DNA of 64,000 bases. It comes from Amycolatopsis benzoatilytica AK 16/65. GTDB taxonomy: Bacteria > Actinomycetota > Actinomycetes > Mycobacteriales > Pseudonocardiaceae. Where the stretch lies: contig NZ_KB912942.1 in NCBI RefSeq assembly GCF_000383915.1, positions 7,685,279-7,749,278 on the forward strand, read 5' to 3'. Each line of letters opens with the position of its first letter. Positions within the stretch are counted from its first letter, which is position 1. Position numbers and translations under genes: made by a program. Positions 1-6,582 of this stretch are shown piece after piece. Under the pieces are notes generated by a model. That model made no database searches and was not told the origin of the DNA. It worked only from the letters and a program-made list of their open reading frames with translations.

Positions 1-214
1 CGTGGGGGAAGAACTGGTTCACGCGCCGCCGCGGCGGCCGGGACGCCTGCCGGGTGGCGGCCTGGTCCAGCCGGACCAGCACACCGGCCAAGATCCGCTC
101 GCAAACCACCAGCGGGATCCGCAGCAGGTGCAGGACCAGGAACAAGCACACCGTTCCGGCGAACCGGAGCAGGGCGAGGGTTCCGCGCTCCTGCAACACC
201 TCGAACGTGTTCAC
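1..214 (-). CDS. Small membrane protein, partial (3' end outside the window)
   Basis: The GTG start at 214 overlaps the TGA of the gene before it (GTGA), so translation is probably coupled. Seventy-one codons are visible before the window ends. Residues about 18-38 are strongly hydrophobic and could form one membrane helix; what follows is rich in Arg and Pro. It is the last visible member of the leftward five-gene cassette. Small membrane proteins near transfer genes are common in actinomycete integrative elements, where they may help plasmid spread, but no family is recognised here. Confidence 0.55.
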   Translation of the reverse strand, partial: MNTFEVLQERGTLALLRFAGTVCLFLVLHLLRIPLVVCERILAGVLVRLDQAATRQASRPPRRRVNQFFPH

Positions 215-603
215 GTGCGCTCACCACCCTTCGCCGCGTTGAAGTCGGCGGCCCAGCGCTGGCACCACGCGGTGAGCTGGTCGAGCGGCGCGGACCAGGT
301 GATCGACGGGTCCGCCTCGAACGCCCGAGCCGCGGCAACGGCGGCGGCCTGGCTGGGCGTACTCAGCGGCAGCACGGTGATCGGCCCGTTGTGGCCGAAG
401 TTCATCGCGGTCCACATGTCGAGGCGGATGCGGATGCTGTTGCCGTCAGCGGACATGCCCGGGATGACCGCGAGGTGCGGGCCGATCTGGACGAACGGCC
501 GCGTGATCGAAACTCGCGTGCCGTTGACGTCGAGGTCGCAGTTCACCGCGGCGAGGCCGGAGCCGTCGAACACGTAGGTGTCGAGTTTGAGGTAGCTGGT
601 CAT
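211..603 (-). CDS. Hypothetical protein of the integrated element (130 aa)
   Basis: No family is recognised. The ATG at 603 is chosen because it follows a strong AAGGAGGGG ribosome-binding site and overlaps the TGA of the 34-codon gene upstream (ATGA). The sequence looks soluble, with no signal or membrane segment. The N-terminal half is beta-strand-like, with alternating hydrophobics (SYLKLDTYVFDG); the C-terminal third looks helical, with three Trp residues. Its stop overlaps the GTG of the membrane protein gene, so it sits inside a chain of coupled genes. A role in element maintenance or transfer is only inferred from position. Confidence 0.65.
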   Translation of the reverse strand: MTSYLKLDTYVFDGSGLAAVNCDLDVNGTRVSITRPFVQIGPHLAVIPGMSADGNSIRIRLDMWTAMNFGHNGPITVLPLSTPSQAAAVAAARAFEADPSITWSAPLDQLTAWCQRWAADFNAAKGGERT

Positions 604-704
604 CGGTTCCCCTCCTTGGCGGCGGCCTCGCGGCGCGCACGCTCGATCGCTTCCTGTTCGGCCTGCACGCGGCTGTGCCACGCGCCGGAGTCGTTCTGGC
701 TCAC
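600..704 (-). CDS. 34-residue small protein between coupled genes
   Basis: This short frame starts with GTG at 704, overlapping the TGA of the zinc-binding gene (GTGA), and ends with TGA at 602-600, overlapping the next ATG (ATGA). The product is charged and probably one helix (AEQEAIERARREAAAKEG). The overlaps at both ends match the rest of the cassette, which is the main reason to call it real. The end of this gene also supplies the ribosome-binding site of the next one, so it could act mainly as a translational link. Confidence 0.5.
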   Translation of the reverse strand: MSQNDSGAWHSRVQAEQEAIERARREAAAKEGNR

Positions 705-1129
705 GCGGCCACCCCCACCCGGTCGGCCTGCTCGCCCTCAAAGCAGGTCCAGCACTGCCGCGTGCTGGTCGGCACGCAGTAGTCCTGCACCTGCCCGCAG
801 TCCACGCAGGTGCGGCGGGCCTCCATCGCGTGGTCCAGCTGCCCCGGCGCGGCGGTGCGCTTGACCGCGGCCAGCTCCACCGAGAACAGCTCCGCCACGG
901 TCTCCCGGGCGAAGGGCTGGTGGTGGCGGAACACCAGCAGCGCCAACGGGTCCTGCCCGTTGGGCCGCAACCCGACCTCGCGCAGCTGGGCGCGGGTGAG
1001 CAGGGTCGAGGGGGCCTCGCCCCACCCGAACACCGGCAACCCGTCCCGCTCCCCGCGGCACAGGCACGCGTGGTGCGTGCGGCCGTCGAACACCGTGGTC
1101 ACCGTCTGCCGGCGGTTGCGCGGGTTCAC
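701..1129 (-). CDS. RRQRL-motif-type zinc-binding protein
   Basis: About 142 residues from a GTG at 1129 that overlaps the preceding TGA (GTGA). It resembles the actinomycete plasmid and element family known as RRQRL motif-containing zinc-binding proteins: a GLP...W..AP start, a degenerate motif (TRAQLREVGLRPNG), then ARRTC with two CxxC knuckles (CVDCG and CWTC) and an extra Cys in YCVP. The four knuckle cysteines should bind zinc. The biochemical role is not known. The family is frequent on conjugative plasmids and integrative elements, which supports the element assignment. Confidence 0.65.
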   Translation of the reverse strand: MNPRNRRQTVTTVFDGRTHHACLCRGERDGLPVFGWGEAPSTLLTRAQLREVGLRPNGQDPLALLVFRHHQPFARETVAELFSVELAAVKRTAAPGQLDHAMEARRTCVDCGQVQDYCVPTSTRQCWTCFEGEQADRVGVAA

Positions 1130-1392
1130 CGGGTGCCCCAGGCGATGCCGTCCAGCTCGTCGATGGCCAGCAGTCGCAGCTGCGCGGCGACGTCGAGGTA
1201 GACGCGGGCGCGGTCTCGCTTGACCGCGGTCGGCACGGTGTCGTTGGCCAGCAGGAACGCGGCGTTGGACATCAGCGACATGCCGAGCTCGTGCAGGCGG
1301 CCGCAGAGCTCGCGGGAGATCAGGCGGTTCAGCTCCGCCGGGGTGTAGGTGAAGACGACGGTCTCGCGGACCGGGGCGGTGGTGTCTACCAT
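1126..1392 (-). CDS. Hypothetical protein, first gene of the leftward cassette (88 aa)
   Basis: No family is recognised. The ATG at 1392 is preceded by GGAGGAAC at good spacing. The product looks soluble and largely helical, with Leu-rich heptad-like stretches (ELNRLISRELCGRLHELG) and no signal peptide. It lies divergent from the GntR-kinase gene across a 76-base gap holding a palindrome, so that regulator may control it. Its stop overlaps the start of the zinc-binding protein gene, making it the head of a coupled operon running left into the element. Confidence 0.65.
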   Translation of the reverse strand: MVDTTAPVRETVVFTYTPAELNRLISRELCGRLHELGMSLMSNAAFLLANDTVPTAVKRDRARVYLDVAAQLRLLAIDELDGIAWGTR

Positions 1393-1426
1393 CTGGTGTT
1401 CCTCCGTGCGGTTTGATACGGTGACC

Positions 1427-1438
1427 GTTCAGTTGAAC
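1427..1438. promoter_or_regulatory. Palindrome in the divergent promoter region, candidate GntR operator
   Basis: GTTCAGTTGAAC is a palindrome of two 5-base arms around a central GT. It sits between the leftward cassette (start 1392) and the GntR-kinase gene (start 1469). Element-borne GntR regulators often repress themselves and a divergent gene. That it is this regulator's operator is inference. Confidence 0.4.
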
Positions 1439-1468
1439 CGATGGGCGAGAGCCCGGCGAGGAGTTCGC

Positions 1469-2326
1469 ATGTCGCGCCCGAGGTCTCCAGTGGCCAGGTC
1501 TGAGCCGCTCGCGCAGCAGATCGCCCGGAACGTTGAGAACGACATTGAGGCCGGCCGCCTCCGGCACGGGCAGCGCCTGCCGTCTTCTCGCGAGCTGGCG
1601 CGCGAGTGGGACGTGAGCGTCTTCACGATCAACGAAGCCATGGACTTGCTAGCCAAGAAGGGGTTGGTGGTGAGCAAGCCGAGGGCGGCCCGCACTGTGA
1701 ATGCCCCAGCCCAGGAGGCCTCTAGCGAGGTCCGGCCCGTAGTGCCACAGGTGGTCATGATCGGTGGCTACGCTGGCAGCGGGAAGACAGAACTGGGGCG
1801 CATCCTGGCGCGCGAGACAGGGTGGCCCATGCTCGACAAGGACACCCTGACGCGGTTTGTGGTCGAGACGGCCCTTGAAATGCAGGGGCTATCGCGAAAC
1901 GACCGGGAATCGGAAACATATCTGAGCAAGATCAGGCCAGCTGAGTATGACTCGCTACTTGAAGCTATGGCGGAGAACCTGCAATGCGGGAACAATGCGA
2001 TCGTCACTGCTCCATTTATTCGTGAATTTGCGGATGAAAGCTGGATTCGGCAGCGCGAATTGCTGTGCCGTAATCTCGGTGCTCAATTGACGATCGTGTG
2101 GGTCTATTGTGATGCTGACACGATGCACACGTACGTGCGGCATCGAAATGCGCCACGTGACGCCACGAAGCTTGCCGACTGGGAGGCGTACATGAAAGGC
2201 GTCAACGTCGAGTTTCGTCCGCCAGTTCCGCATGTTGTTATTGACAATTCCGTCTCTGGCGGAGTCATGGCTGCGCAGGCGCGACAGCTTATTGACCAGC
2301 TCACATTGAATGGCAAAGGGAAATGA
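1469..2326 (+). CDS. GntR-type winged-helix protein fused to a P-loop kinase-like domain
   Basis: 285 residues. The ATG at 1469 follows GCGAGGAG; earlier in-frame starts lack such a site. Residues about 12-75 form a GntR winged helix (PLAQQIARNVENDIEAGRLR, then LPSSRELA). After a short linker, residues 95-110 carry a Walker A motif (GGYAGSGKTELG) and the remainder resembles small ATP-dependent kinases of the AAA_33/zeta-like group (MLDKDTLTRF; later WVYCDADTMHTYVRHRN). It probably binds DNA and responds to, or phosphorylates, a small molecule; the substrate is unknown. The kinase half has lower GC and AT-ending codons. Its TGA overlaps the dehydrogenase ATG, so the two are co-translated. Confidence 0.75.
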   Translation: MSRPRSPVARSEPLAQQIARNVENDIEAGRLRHGQRLPSSRELAREWDVSVFTINEAMDLLAKKGLVVSKPRAARTVNAPAQEASSEVRPVVPQVVMIGGYAGSGKTELGRILARETGWPMLDKDTLTRFVVETALEMQGLSRNDRESETYLSKIRPAEYDSLLEAMAENLQCGNNAIVTAPFIREFADESWIRQRELLCRNLGAQLTIVWVYCDADTMHTYVRHRNAPRDATKLADWEAYMKGVNVEFRPPVPHVVIDNSVSGGVMAAQARQLIDQLTLNGKGK

Positions 2327-3264
2327 TGCCTGCCGAGGTGAAGATTCTCGTAAGTGACGAGACGGACGACGTTGTCGGACATAGCGTCGTTGGCAGTCTT
2401 CCGGGCGTCGAAGTTGTGCCGTATGACCCGAACGTTGCGGAACTGACGTCGGGCCAATCGGATGCCGCTGTCCTGCTGCCGCCGTATCGCGGCAGTCATC
2501 GACCCATTCGGCTACTCGCGCAACTTGGGTCTCTTCGGATGGTGCAACTCCTGTCGGCGGGGGCTGATGAATGGTCGCGAGACGTGCCCAGCGAGATAGT
2601 GCTTGCGACTGCGCGGGGCGCGCACGCTGGCCCTGTCTCCGAATGGGTCTTGTCGGCCGTGCTTACGCAGTTTCGTCAATGGCCTGCACTTATTCGATTT
2701 CAGGACAAAGGCATGTGGGCGCACCGCCAATTTGAGGCGGACACTTTGGCGGGCAAGAAAGCGCTCGTTGTCGGTGCTGGCGCAATCGGTGGAGAGGTCG
2801 CGCGCCGCCTCAAGGTGTTCGGGGTGGAATCCACACTTGTCGCCTCGCGTGGCCGGGGTGACGTCCTTGGGGCAGAAGCGTTGCCGGAAATTGTCTCGGG
2901 ACACGCCATTGTGGTGATCACGGCACCGTTGACGGAGGCGACGCGGGGCCTGGTCGGCCCGCGGTTCCTGAAACTGATGGACGACAACGCCCTCCTGGTC
3001 AACGCCGGTCGTGGCCAGATCGTCGACACGGACGCGTTGCTTGCCGAGCTGGCGTCGGGACGCTTGCGCGCGGCGCTCGACGTGACCGACCCGGAACCCC
3101 TCCCGGACGATCATCCACTGTGGGCACAGCGGGGCGCTGTGATCAGTCCTCACTCCGCGCGGACCGTTCCTGGAACCAACCGGCTGTGCTACGAGGTGGC
3201 TGCGCAGCAGGTCGCCGCGTTTCTGAGGGGCGAGCAGCCATCCAACGCTGTGCAGCACGGCTGA
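2323..3264 (+). CDS. D-2-hydroxyacid dehydrogenase family protein
   Basis: 313 residues, NAD(P)-dependent D-isomer-specific 2-hydroxyacid dehydrogenase fold. Visible are the Rossmann motif GAGAIGGEVARRL (about residues 150-162), the NAGRGQIVDTDAL segment with the catalytic Arg, DPEPLPDDHPLW with the conserved acidic residue, and the proton-relay His in SPHSA. The first ATG overlaps the stop of the GntR-kinase gene (ATGA), with a second ATG directly after. The substrate cannot be told. Coupling to a kinase-like regulator suggests a two-gene metabolic or signalling cargo. The 3' half has higher GC than the 5' half. Confidence 0.8.
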   Translation: MMPAEVKILVSDETDDVVGHSVVGSLPGVEVVPYDPNVAELTSGQSDAAVLLPPYRGSHRPIRLLAQLGSLRMVQLLSAGADEWSRDVPSEIVLATARGAHAGPVSEWVLSAVLTQFRQWPALIRFQDKGMWAHRQFEADTLAGKKALVVGAGAIGGEVARRLKVFGVESTLVASRGRGDVLGAEALPEIVSGHAIVVITAPLTEATRGLVGPRFLKLMDDNALLVNAGRGQIVDTDALLAELASGRLRAALDVTDPEPLPDDHPLWAQRGAVISPHSARTVPGTNRLCYEVAAQQVAAFLRGEQPSNAVQHG

Positions 3265-3478
3265 ACCGCCGCACCGGCCCATCGGTCCATCCTCAAGCCA
3301 GCGGCTTCCAGCGGGGAGCTGAGCCGTCGCAACCGGCCTGATCGCGCGCTCTGAGAGCGCCGTACGCAGCCGAACTGGACGAGCATGGTGTGGTTGTACC
3401 CGCGGAACCGTCCTAGGTGCTCTGGGGGCCGGTTTTCGGAGGCGGGTTGACTCGGAGGTATGGCCCCGCGTTTTGGGG

Positions 3479-3586
3479 GAGTGACACCTGGGAGGTGTCG
3501 AGACTGTCACACCTGTCACTCTGTCACTCCACCACCTCTGACCTGCGGGTTTAGGTGTGACAGGTGAGTGACACCTTTGGTGACAG
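3479..3586. repeat. Cluster of short GTGACA/TGTCAC repeats
   Basis: Within about 110 bases the core TGACA or its complement TGTCA occurs at least seven times, for example GAGTGACACCT, ACTGTCACACCTGTCACTCTGTCACTCC and GGTGTGACAGGTGAGTGACACC. Copies are in both directions and include nested inverted repeats. This resembles iteron or regulator-binding arrays. The function is unknown. Confidence 0.7.
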
Positions 3587-3633
3587 CATTTCTCCCACAC
3601 TACTACTATGTCTCTCTAGTCACTGAGCAGCGA

Positions 3634-3694
3634 AAAGAGGCTGGAACAGCGGGGAGAGGGGGCGTGCTCCACTCTCCGCTGTTCCAGCCTCTTT
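3634..3694. repeat. 19-base perfect inverted repeat
   Basis: AAAGAGGCTGGAACAGCGG (3634-3652) is repeated as its exact complement at 3676-3694 around a 23-base loop. There is no T-run after it, so it is not an obvious terminator. It lies 130 bases from the att site and could be a protein-binding or origin structure of the element. Confidence 0.75.
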
Positions 3695-3821
3695 CCGCTC
3701 GGGGTGGGTGACTAAGTGGGTGACAATCAGGGTGACTAACCCCGGACGTACACGGACGTTCGAGGACGGTGGACGTGCAGGTCAGAGCCTTGCGGCCAAG
3801 GTCAAAAAGTGACGAATTCCG

Positions 3822-3863
3822 CTCGTAATGAATAGGTCGGGGGTTCGATTCCCCCAGGCGGCT
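3822..3863 (+). tRNA. 3' fragment of tRNA-Thr(CGT) = element attachment site (attR)
   Basis: The sequence from CTCGTAATGAATAGG to the acceptor end AGGCGGCT reads as the anticodon loop (CGT), variable loop, T-arm (GGGGGTTCGATTCCCCC) and 3' acceptor strand of a tRNA-Thr. The matching 5' half is missing: upstream bases do not pair with the anticodon stem or acceptor. It is therefore the duplicated 3' end left by site-specific integration; the intact tRNA gene is expected at the far end of the element, left of the window. Confidence 0.85.
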
Positions 3864-3870
3864 CCCAGGT

Positions 3871-3904
3871 CAGGCCCCATCCGGACGCTTCCGGATGGGG
3901 CCTG
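3871..3904 (+). terminator. Terminator of the tRNA-Thr locus
   Basis: A perfect 14-bp stem (CAGGCCCCATCCGG / CCGGATGGGGCCTG) with a 6-base loop lies seven bases after the tRNA 3' end, followed by ATTTAT. Confidence 0.85.
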
Positions 3905-4214
3905 ATTTATGTCGTGGATGTCTCACTGGGTGTCTAAGCCGCCTTGCTCGCGAGCGGCGCGTCGTCCTCAGGTTCACCCTTTCGGGGAGGTGCCGCGAGA
4001 ACTTGACCAAGCTGGCCCGGGGTATCCGCTGGTGCCGCAGGGGCGGCCGTCGGATGCTCGCGCGCACCCGTCGGACGGTGTTCGGCGGGGAAGTCGGGGC
4101 GCCCAAGTTCACTCGACCGAGCGAGCCCGGGCGAGGGAGAAATCAGCCGCATGGCCGGGGGTCCGGGCCAGACGGACGATGCCCGCGCGGTTCGTCCCGG
4201 ATTGACTGGGAGCC
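3905..4214. other. Intergenic stretch after the integration site
   Basis: About 310 bases without a supported gene. Short frames exist on both strands but have poor coding character, no ribosome-binding sites and no recognisable domain. It may hold eroded remains of older insertions at this tRNA, plus the promoter of the lipoprotein gene. Confidence 0.5.
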
Positions 4215-4661
4215 ATGAAGAACGCGAGCGGCAAGGTGGCGGTCCTGGCGGCGGCGATCGCCGCGGCGGCCACGGTCTCGGCGTGCGGGGTGGACGACTC
4301 GCTCAAGGAGACCTCGAACGGCCATGTGAAGGAAGTTTCCTACGACACCGGGAAAGCCGGTAAGGACGACGCGGCGGCCCGGCTTCCCTCGTGGGTGCCC
4401 GATGACGCCCATTCGGTCAAGGAGGTCATCCGCACCACCGGGTCGGAGCGGCTCCTGCGGTACCAAGCGGGCGGTGCCGACCTGCCTGGCGCCTGCCAGC
4501 CGGGGCCGGCCGAAACGAAGCCGCCGACGCTGACCGCGAGCTGGTGGCCGAACGCCGAGCACCAGCGGATGAACAAGGTCTGCGACGGCTGGCACGTCGC
4601 GGTCGAAACCGACGGGGTCTTCGCCTACCGGGCGGAAACCGTCGCCAACGCGGACAAGTGA
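4215..4661 (+). CDS. Small secreted lipoprotein of unknown function
   Basis: 148 residues with a type II signal peptide: KNASGK, an Ala/Val-rich core and a lipobox TVSAC with the acylated Cys at about residue 24. The mature part has Trp pairs (SWWPNAEHQRMNKVCDGWHVAVE) and two Cys that could form a disulfide, and it should be anchored to the outer face of the cytoplasmic membrane. It stands alone, with a strong terminator directly behind. No family is recognised. Confidence 0.75.
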   Translation: MKNASGKVAVLAAAIAAAATVSACGVDDSLKETSNGHVKEVSYDTGKAGKDDAAARLPSWVPDDAHSVKEVIRTTGSERLLRYQAGGADLPGACQPGPAETKPPTLTASWWPNAEHQRMNKVCDGWHVAVETDGVFAYRAETVANADK

Positions 4662-4663
4662 AA

Positions 4664-4707
4664 ACGGCGAAGGGCCGCCCCGGGGTGCCGGGACGGCCCT
4701 TCGCCGT
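4664..4707. terminator. Bidirectional terminator
   Basis: A perfect 14-bp stem (ACGGCGAAGGGCCG / CGGCCCTTCGCCGT) followed by CCTTT lies between the convergent lipoprotein and GreA-like genes and can serve both. Confidence 0.85.
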
Positions 4708-4716
4708 CCTTTGTGG

Positions 4717-5184
4717 TCAGTCGGACGGCAGCGTCAGCTTCAGCACGGTCGCAGTGGCTTGGCCGCGCGGCGTGCGGTAGCTGATCTCTTCGCCGGCCTT
4801 CGCGGTGGCCAGCGCCATGCCGAGCGGGCTGTCCGAAGTGATCGCGTCGGCGTTCTCGCCAGGCAGCGTCACGATCGTGAAGGCTTCCTCGTCACCGTCC
4901 GCGAACCGCAGCGACACGAGCGTGCCGTCCGGCAGCAGCGAGCTGTCGTAGGCGCCGTGCTCCAGCTTCGCGGAGACTTCAGCGATCTGCCGGTCCAGCC
5001 GAGCCGCGGCTTCGGCGCGGTCGATCACGTCCGCCTGGTCGGCGGCGTCCCCCGTGCGTTCCTGCTCGCCGGGCTGCGGCGAGAGTGCTTCGCGTTGCGC
5101 GCGCAGGTCCGCGATTTCCTTCTCCAGCTGGCGGCGTGCCGCCTCGCTGAGCCCCTTGTCCCCTGAGATCACCATGTCGGGCAT
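4717..5184 (-). CDS. GreA/GreB-family transcription factor, Rv3788-like
   Basis: 155 residues. An N-terminal coiled coil (LSEAARRQLEKEIADLRAQR) leads into a C-terminal GreA/B FKBP-like domain (LPDGTLVSLRFADGDEE; TSDSPLGMALATAKAGEEI). Wording and length match mycobacterial Rv3788 better than canonical actinobacterial GreA, judging from remembered sequence. Rv3788-type proteins bind RNA polymerase near the secondary channel, but cleavage stimulation is not assured, so this may be a Gre-fold inhibitor rather than a cleavage factor. A second ATG nine bases downstream (4717-5175) is an equally good start. It is monocistronic and divergent from the TetR gene. Confidence 0.8.
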   Translation of the reverse strand: MPDMVISGDKGLSEAARRQLEKEIADLRAQREALSPQPGEQERTGDAADQADVIDRAEAAARLDRQIAEVSAKLEHGAYDSSLLPDGTLVSLRFADGDEEAFTIVTLPGENADAITSDSPLGMALATAKAGEEISYRTPRGQATATVLKLTLPSD

Positions 5185-5297
5185 TGTCCGCTGCCCGGAC
5201 CGGGGTGGCCAATCCGGTTTTTCACCCGGCCGCCACGGTCGGGACGGCTGGCCTAGGATTCAGGGCTGCCGTCCTGGACTAAGTAACGAGGATCACC

Positions 5298-5885
5298 GTG
5301 AGCGCCGTGCCCGGCCGCAGCACCCAGCTGTCGCCCAACCAGCAGCAGAAGCAGGAACAGATTGTCGAGGCGGCCCGCATGGTCCTCGCCCGGGAGGGCC
5401 TGGCCGGCTGCACGGTGCGCGCGATCGCCGACGCCGGTCCGCTCACCAAGAGCGCGATCCATTACTACTTCGCCGACATCGATGTGCTCATCGACCGGGC
5501 GATGGCCGCGCACATCAACACTTTCGCCGCTGATCTGCGCAAGGTCGCGGAGAAGCACGACCACCCGCGCGAGCGACTCTTCGCGGTCACCGAGGCGTAC
5601 CTCGCCGAGTTCGCCGGCAATCCGCGCGGGGCGTTCCTGTGGTTCGAGTACTGGATCGCGGCCGGTCGTGCGCAGCATCCGCAGGCGATCGACGCGATGC
5701 TCACGTCGATCACTGAGCTGCTGGTCGAACTTCTCGCTCCGCTGGGCATCGACGACCCGCGCGCCCGGGCCCGCGCGTTGCTCAACTACCTGCTCGGCGC
5801 CGTCGTGCAGCAGCGGGTCCGGCCGCAGTCGTTCGCCGGCCTCCGCGGCGATGTCGAGGCGCTCTGCTTCGCCGGATACCGCTGA
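5298..5885 (+). CDS. TetR/AcrR-family transcriptional regulator
   Basis: 195 residues from a GTG at 5298. Residues about 18-65 form the TetR helix-turn-helix (EQIVEAARMVLAREGLAGCTVRAIA, then KSAIHYYFADIDVLIDRAM); the rest is an all-helical ligand and dimer domain with a TetR_C-like segment (FLWFEYWIAAGRAQHPQA). The gamma carbonic anhydrase gene follows after 19 bases on the same strand, so the two may be co-transcribed. The ligand and targets are unknown. Confidence 0.85.
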   Translation: MSAVPGRSTQLSPNQQQKQEQIVEAARMVLAREGLAGCTVRAIADAGPLTKSAIHYYFADIDVLIDRAMAAHINTFAADLRKVAEKHDHPRERLFAVTEAYLAEFAGNPRGAFLWFEYWIAAGRAQHPQAIDAMLTSITELLVELLAPLGIDDPRARARALLNYLLGAVVQQRVRPQSFAGLRGDVEALCFAGYR

Positions 5886-5904
5886 CGCCGCTTACGCTTC
5901 CGGC

Positions 5905-6423
5905 ATGCCTCTGTTCTCCTTCGAGGGCGTCAGCCCTCAGGTCCACCCGGACGCGTGGATCGCCCCCACTGCCACCTTGATCGGCAACGTGACCGTCGAA
6001 AAGGACGCTTCGGTCTGGTACGGCGCGGTCATCCGCGCGGACTTCGGCCCGATCGTCATCCGCGAGGGCGCGAACATCCAGGACAACTCGGTGATCCACT
6101 CCGGAGCCGAACTCACCGAGGTGGGCCGCAACGTGACGGTCGGCCACCAGTGCCTCGTGCACGACTGCACGGTCGGCGAGCAGGCGTTGATCGGCAACGG
6201 TTCCACCGTGCTGGACCGTGCGGTCATCGGCGCGCGCTCGCTCGTCGCGGCCGGTTCGACGGTCACTCCGGGCACCGAGGTGCCGGAAGAGGTGATCGCG
6301 ATGGGCAGCCCGGCGAAGAAGTTCGTGCCGCTCACCGATTCGGCACGGATGTGGGTCGAGCACAACGCGGGGATCTACCAGGAGCTCGCCCGGCGGCACG
6401 GCGGCAGCGTCAAGCCTCTCTAA
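5905..6423 (+). CDS. Gamma-class carbonic anhydrase family protein
   Basis: 172 residues from the ATG at 5905, a left-handed beta-helix of hexapeptide repeats (IAPTATLIGNVTVEKDASV...). The three zinc-ligand histidines of the gamma class are present at residues 65, 81 and 86 (VIHSG; VGHQCLVHD), as are Arg44 and the Gln59-Asp60 pair. It probably hydrates CO2 or acts in a related metal-dependent role; many YrdA/CaiE-type members have low or unproved activity. It follows the TetR gene at 19 bases. Confidence 0.85.
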   Translation: MPLFSFEGVSPQVHPDAWIAPTATLIGNVTVEKDASVWYGAVIRADFGPIVIREGANIQDNSVIHSGAELTEVGRNVTVGHQCLVHDCTVGEQALIGNGSTVLDRAVIGARSLVAAGSTVTPGTEVPEEVIAMGSPAKKFVPLTDSARMWVEHNAGIYQELARRHGGSVKPL

Positions 6424-6463
6424 AAGCAGTTCCCAGCGGCCGGACGCGGCGCGATGGGTGCAC

Positions 6464-6469
6464 TAGACT
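6464..6469 (+). promoter_or_regulatory. Candidate -10 box for glyA
   Basis: TAGACT lies seven bases before the riboswitch start and sits in the loop of a short palindrome (GCGATGGG 6451-6458 / CCCATCGC 6471-6478). No good -35 is visible. Placing the transcript start near 6476 would give a leader made almost entirely of the riboswitch. Confidence 0.4.
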
Positions 6470-6475
6470 GCCCAT

Positions 6476-6562
6476 CGCAGCTGCGACTGGCGCCATTCAA
6501 GAGGTGGAGCACCACCGGGGAGCGACGACGAGGCCGGCACCGCGCGCCTGGGTGATGGCCAA
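6476..6562 (+). ncRNA. ZTP (pfl-motif) riboswitch upstream of glyA
   Basis: The conserved blocks of the pfl/ZTP class appear in order: GCGACTGGCG (6483-6492), the hairpin GGTGGAGCACCACC (6503-6516) running into CCGGGGAGCG (6515-6524), and the downstream pseudoknot half CGCGCGCCTGGGT (6541-6553). ZTP riboswitches sense the folate-stress alarmone ZMP/ZTP and commonly control glyA, folD and purH. The glyA start lies 20 bases after the aptamer with GGAG at 6572-6575, suggesting control of ribosome access. Confidence 0.88.
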
Positions 6563-6582
6563 AGCAGAGCCGGAGTACGCCC

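Larger units (their letters stand above)
3265..3821. other. Non-coding border region of the element, repeat-rich
   Basis: No convincing gene was found in these 557 bases. The stretch has two features listed separately: a cluster of GTGACA/TGTCAC motifs at 3479-3586 and a 19-base inverted repeat at 3634-3694. After it come GGTGACTAA-type repeats near 3707-3740 next to the att site. Such borders usually carry integrase and excisionase arm sites or an origin or transfer locus. Confidence 0.6.
1..3863. mobile_element. Right end of an integrated element at tRNA-Thr(CGT)
   Basis: Everything left of 3863 looks foreign to the housekeeping backbone that follows. The right border is a 42-base copy of the 3' half of a tRNA-Thr(CGT) gene, the usual mark of tyrosine-integrase elements that insert into tRNA genes. 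Inside are tightly overlapping small genes, a GntR-type regulator and a repeat-rich non-coding end, as in actinomycete integrative and conjugative elements (pSAM2 type). No integrase, replication or transfer gene is visible; those should lie left of the window. GC drops visibly between about 1850 and 2330. The element type is inferred from layout and the att site. Confidence 0.75.

Noticed and set aside
2512..3600. A 362-codon minus-strand frame opposite the dehydrogenase
   Set aside because: The plus-strand frame has a full Rossmann dehydrogenase; the minus frame runs into the repeat region and shows no motif.
3870..4152. Short minus-strand frames after the att site as an integrase remnant
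   Set aside because: No tyrosine-recombinase residues (R-H-R-Y) and no similarity could be seen.
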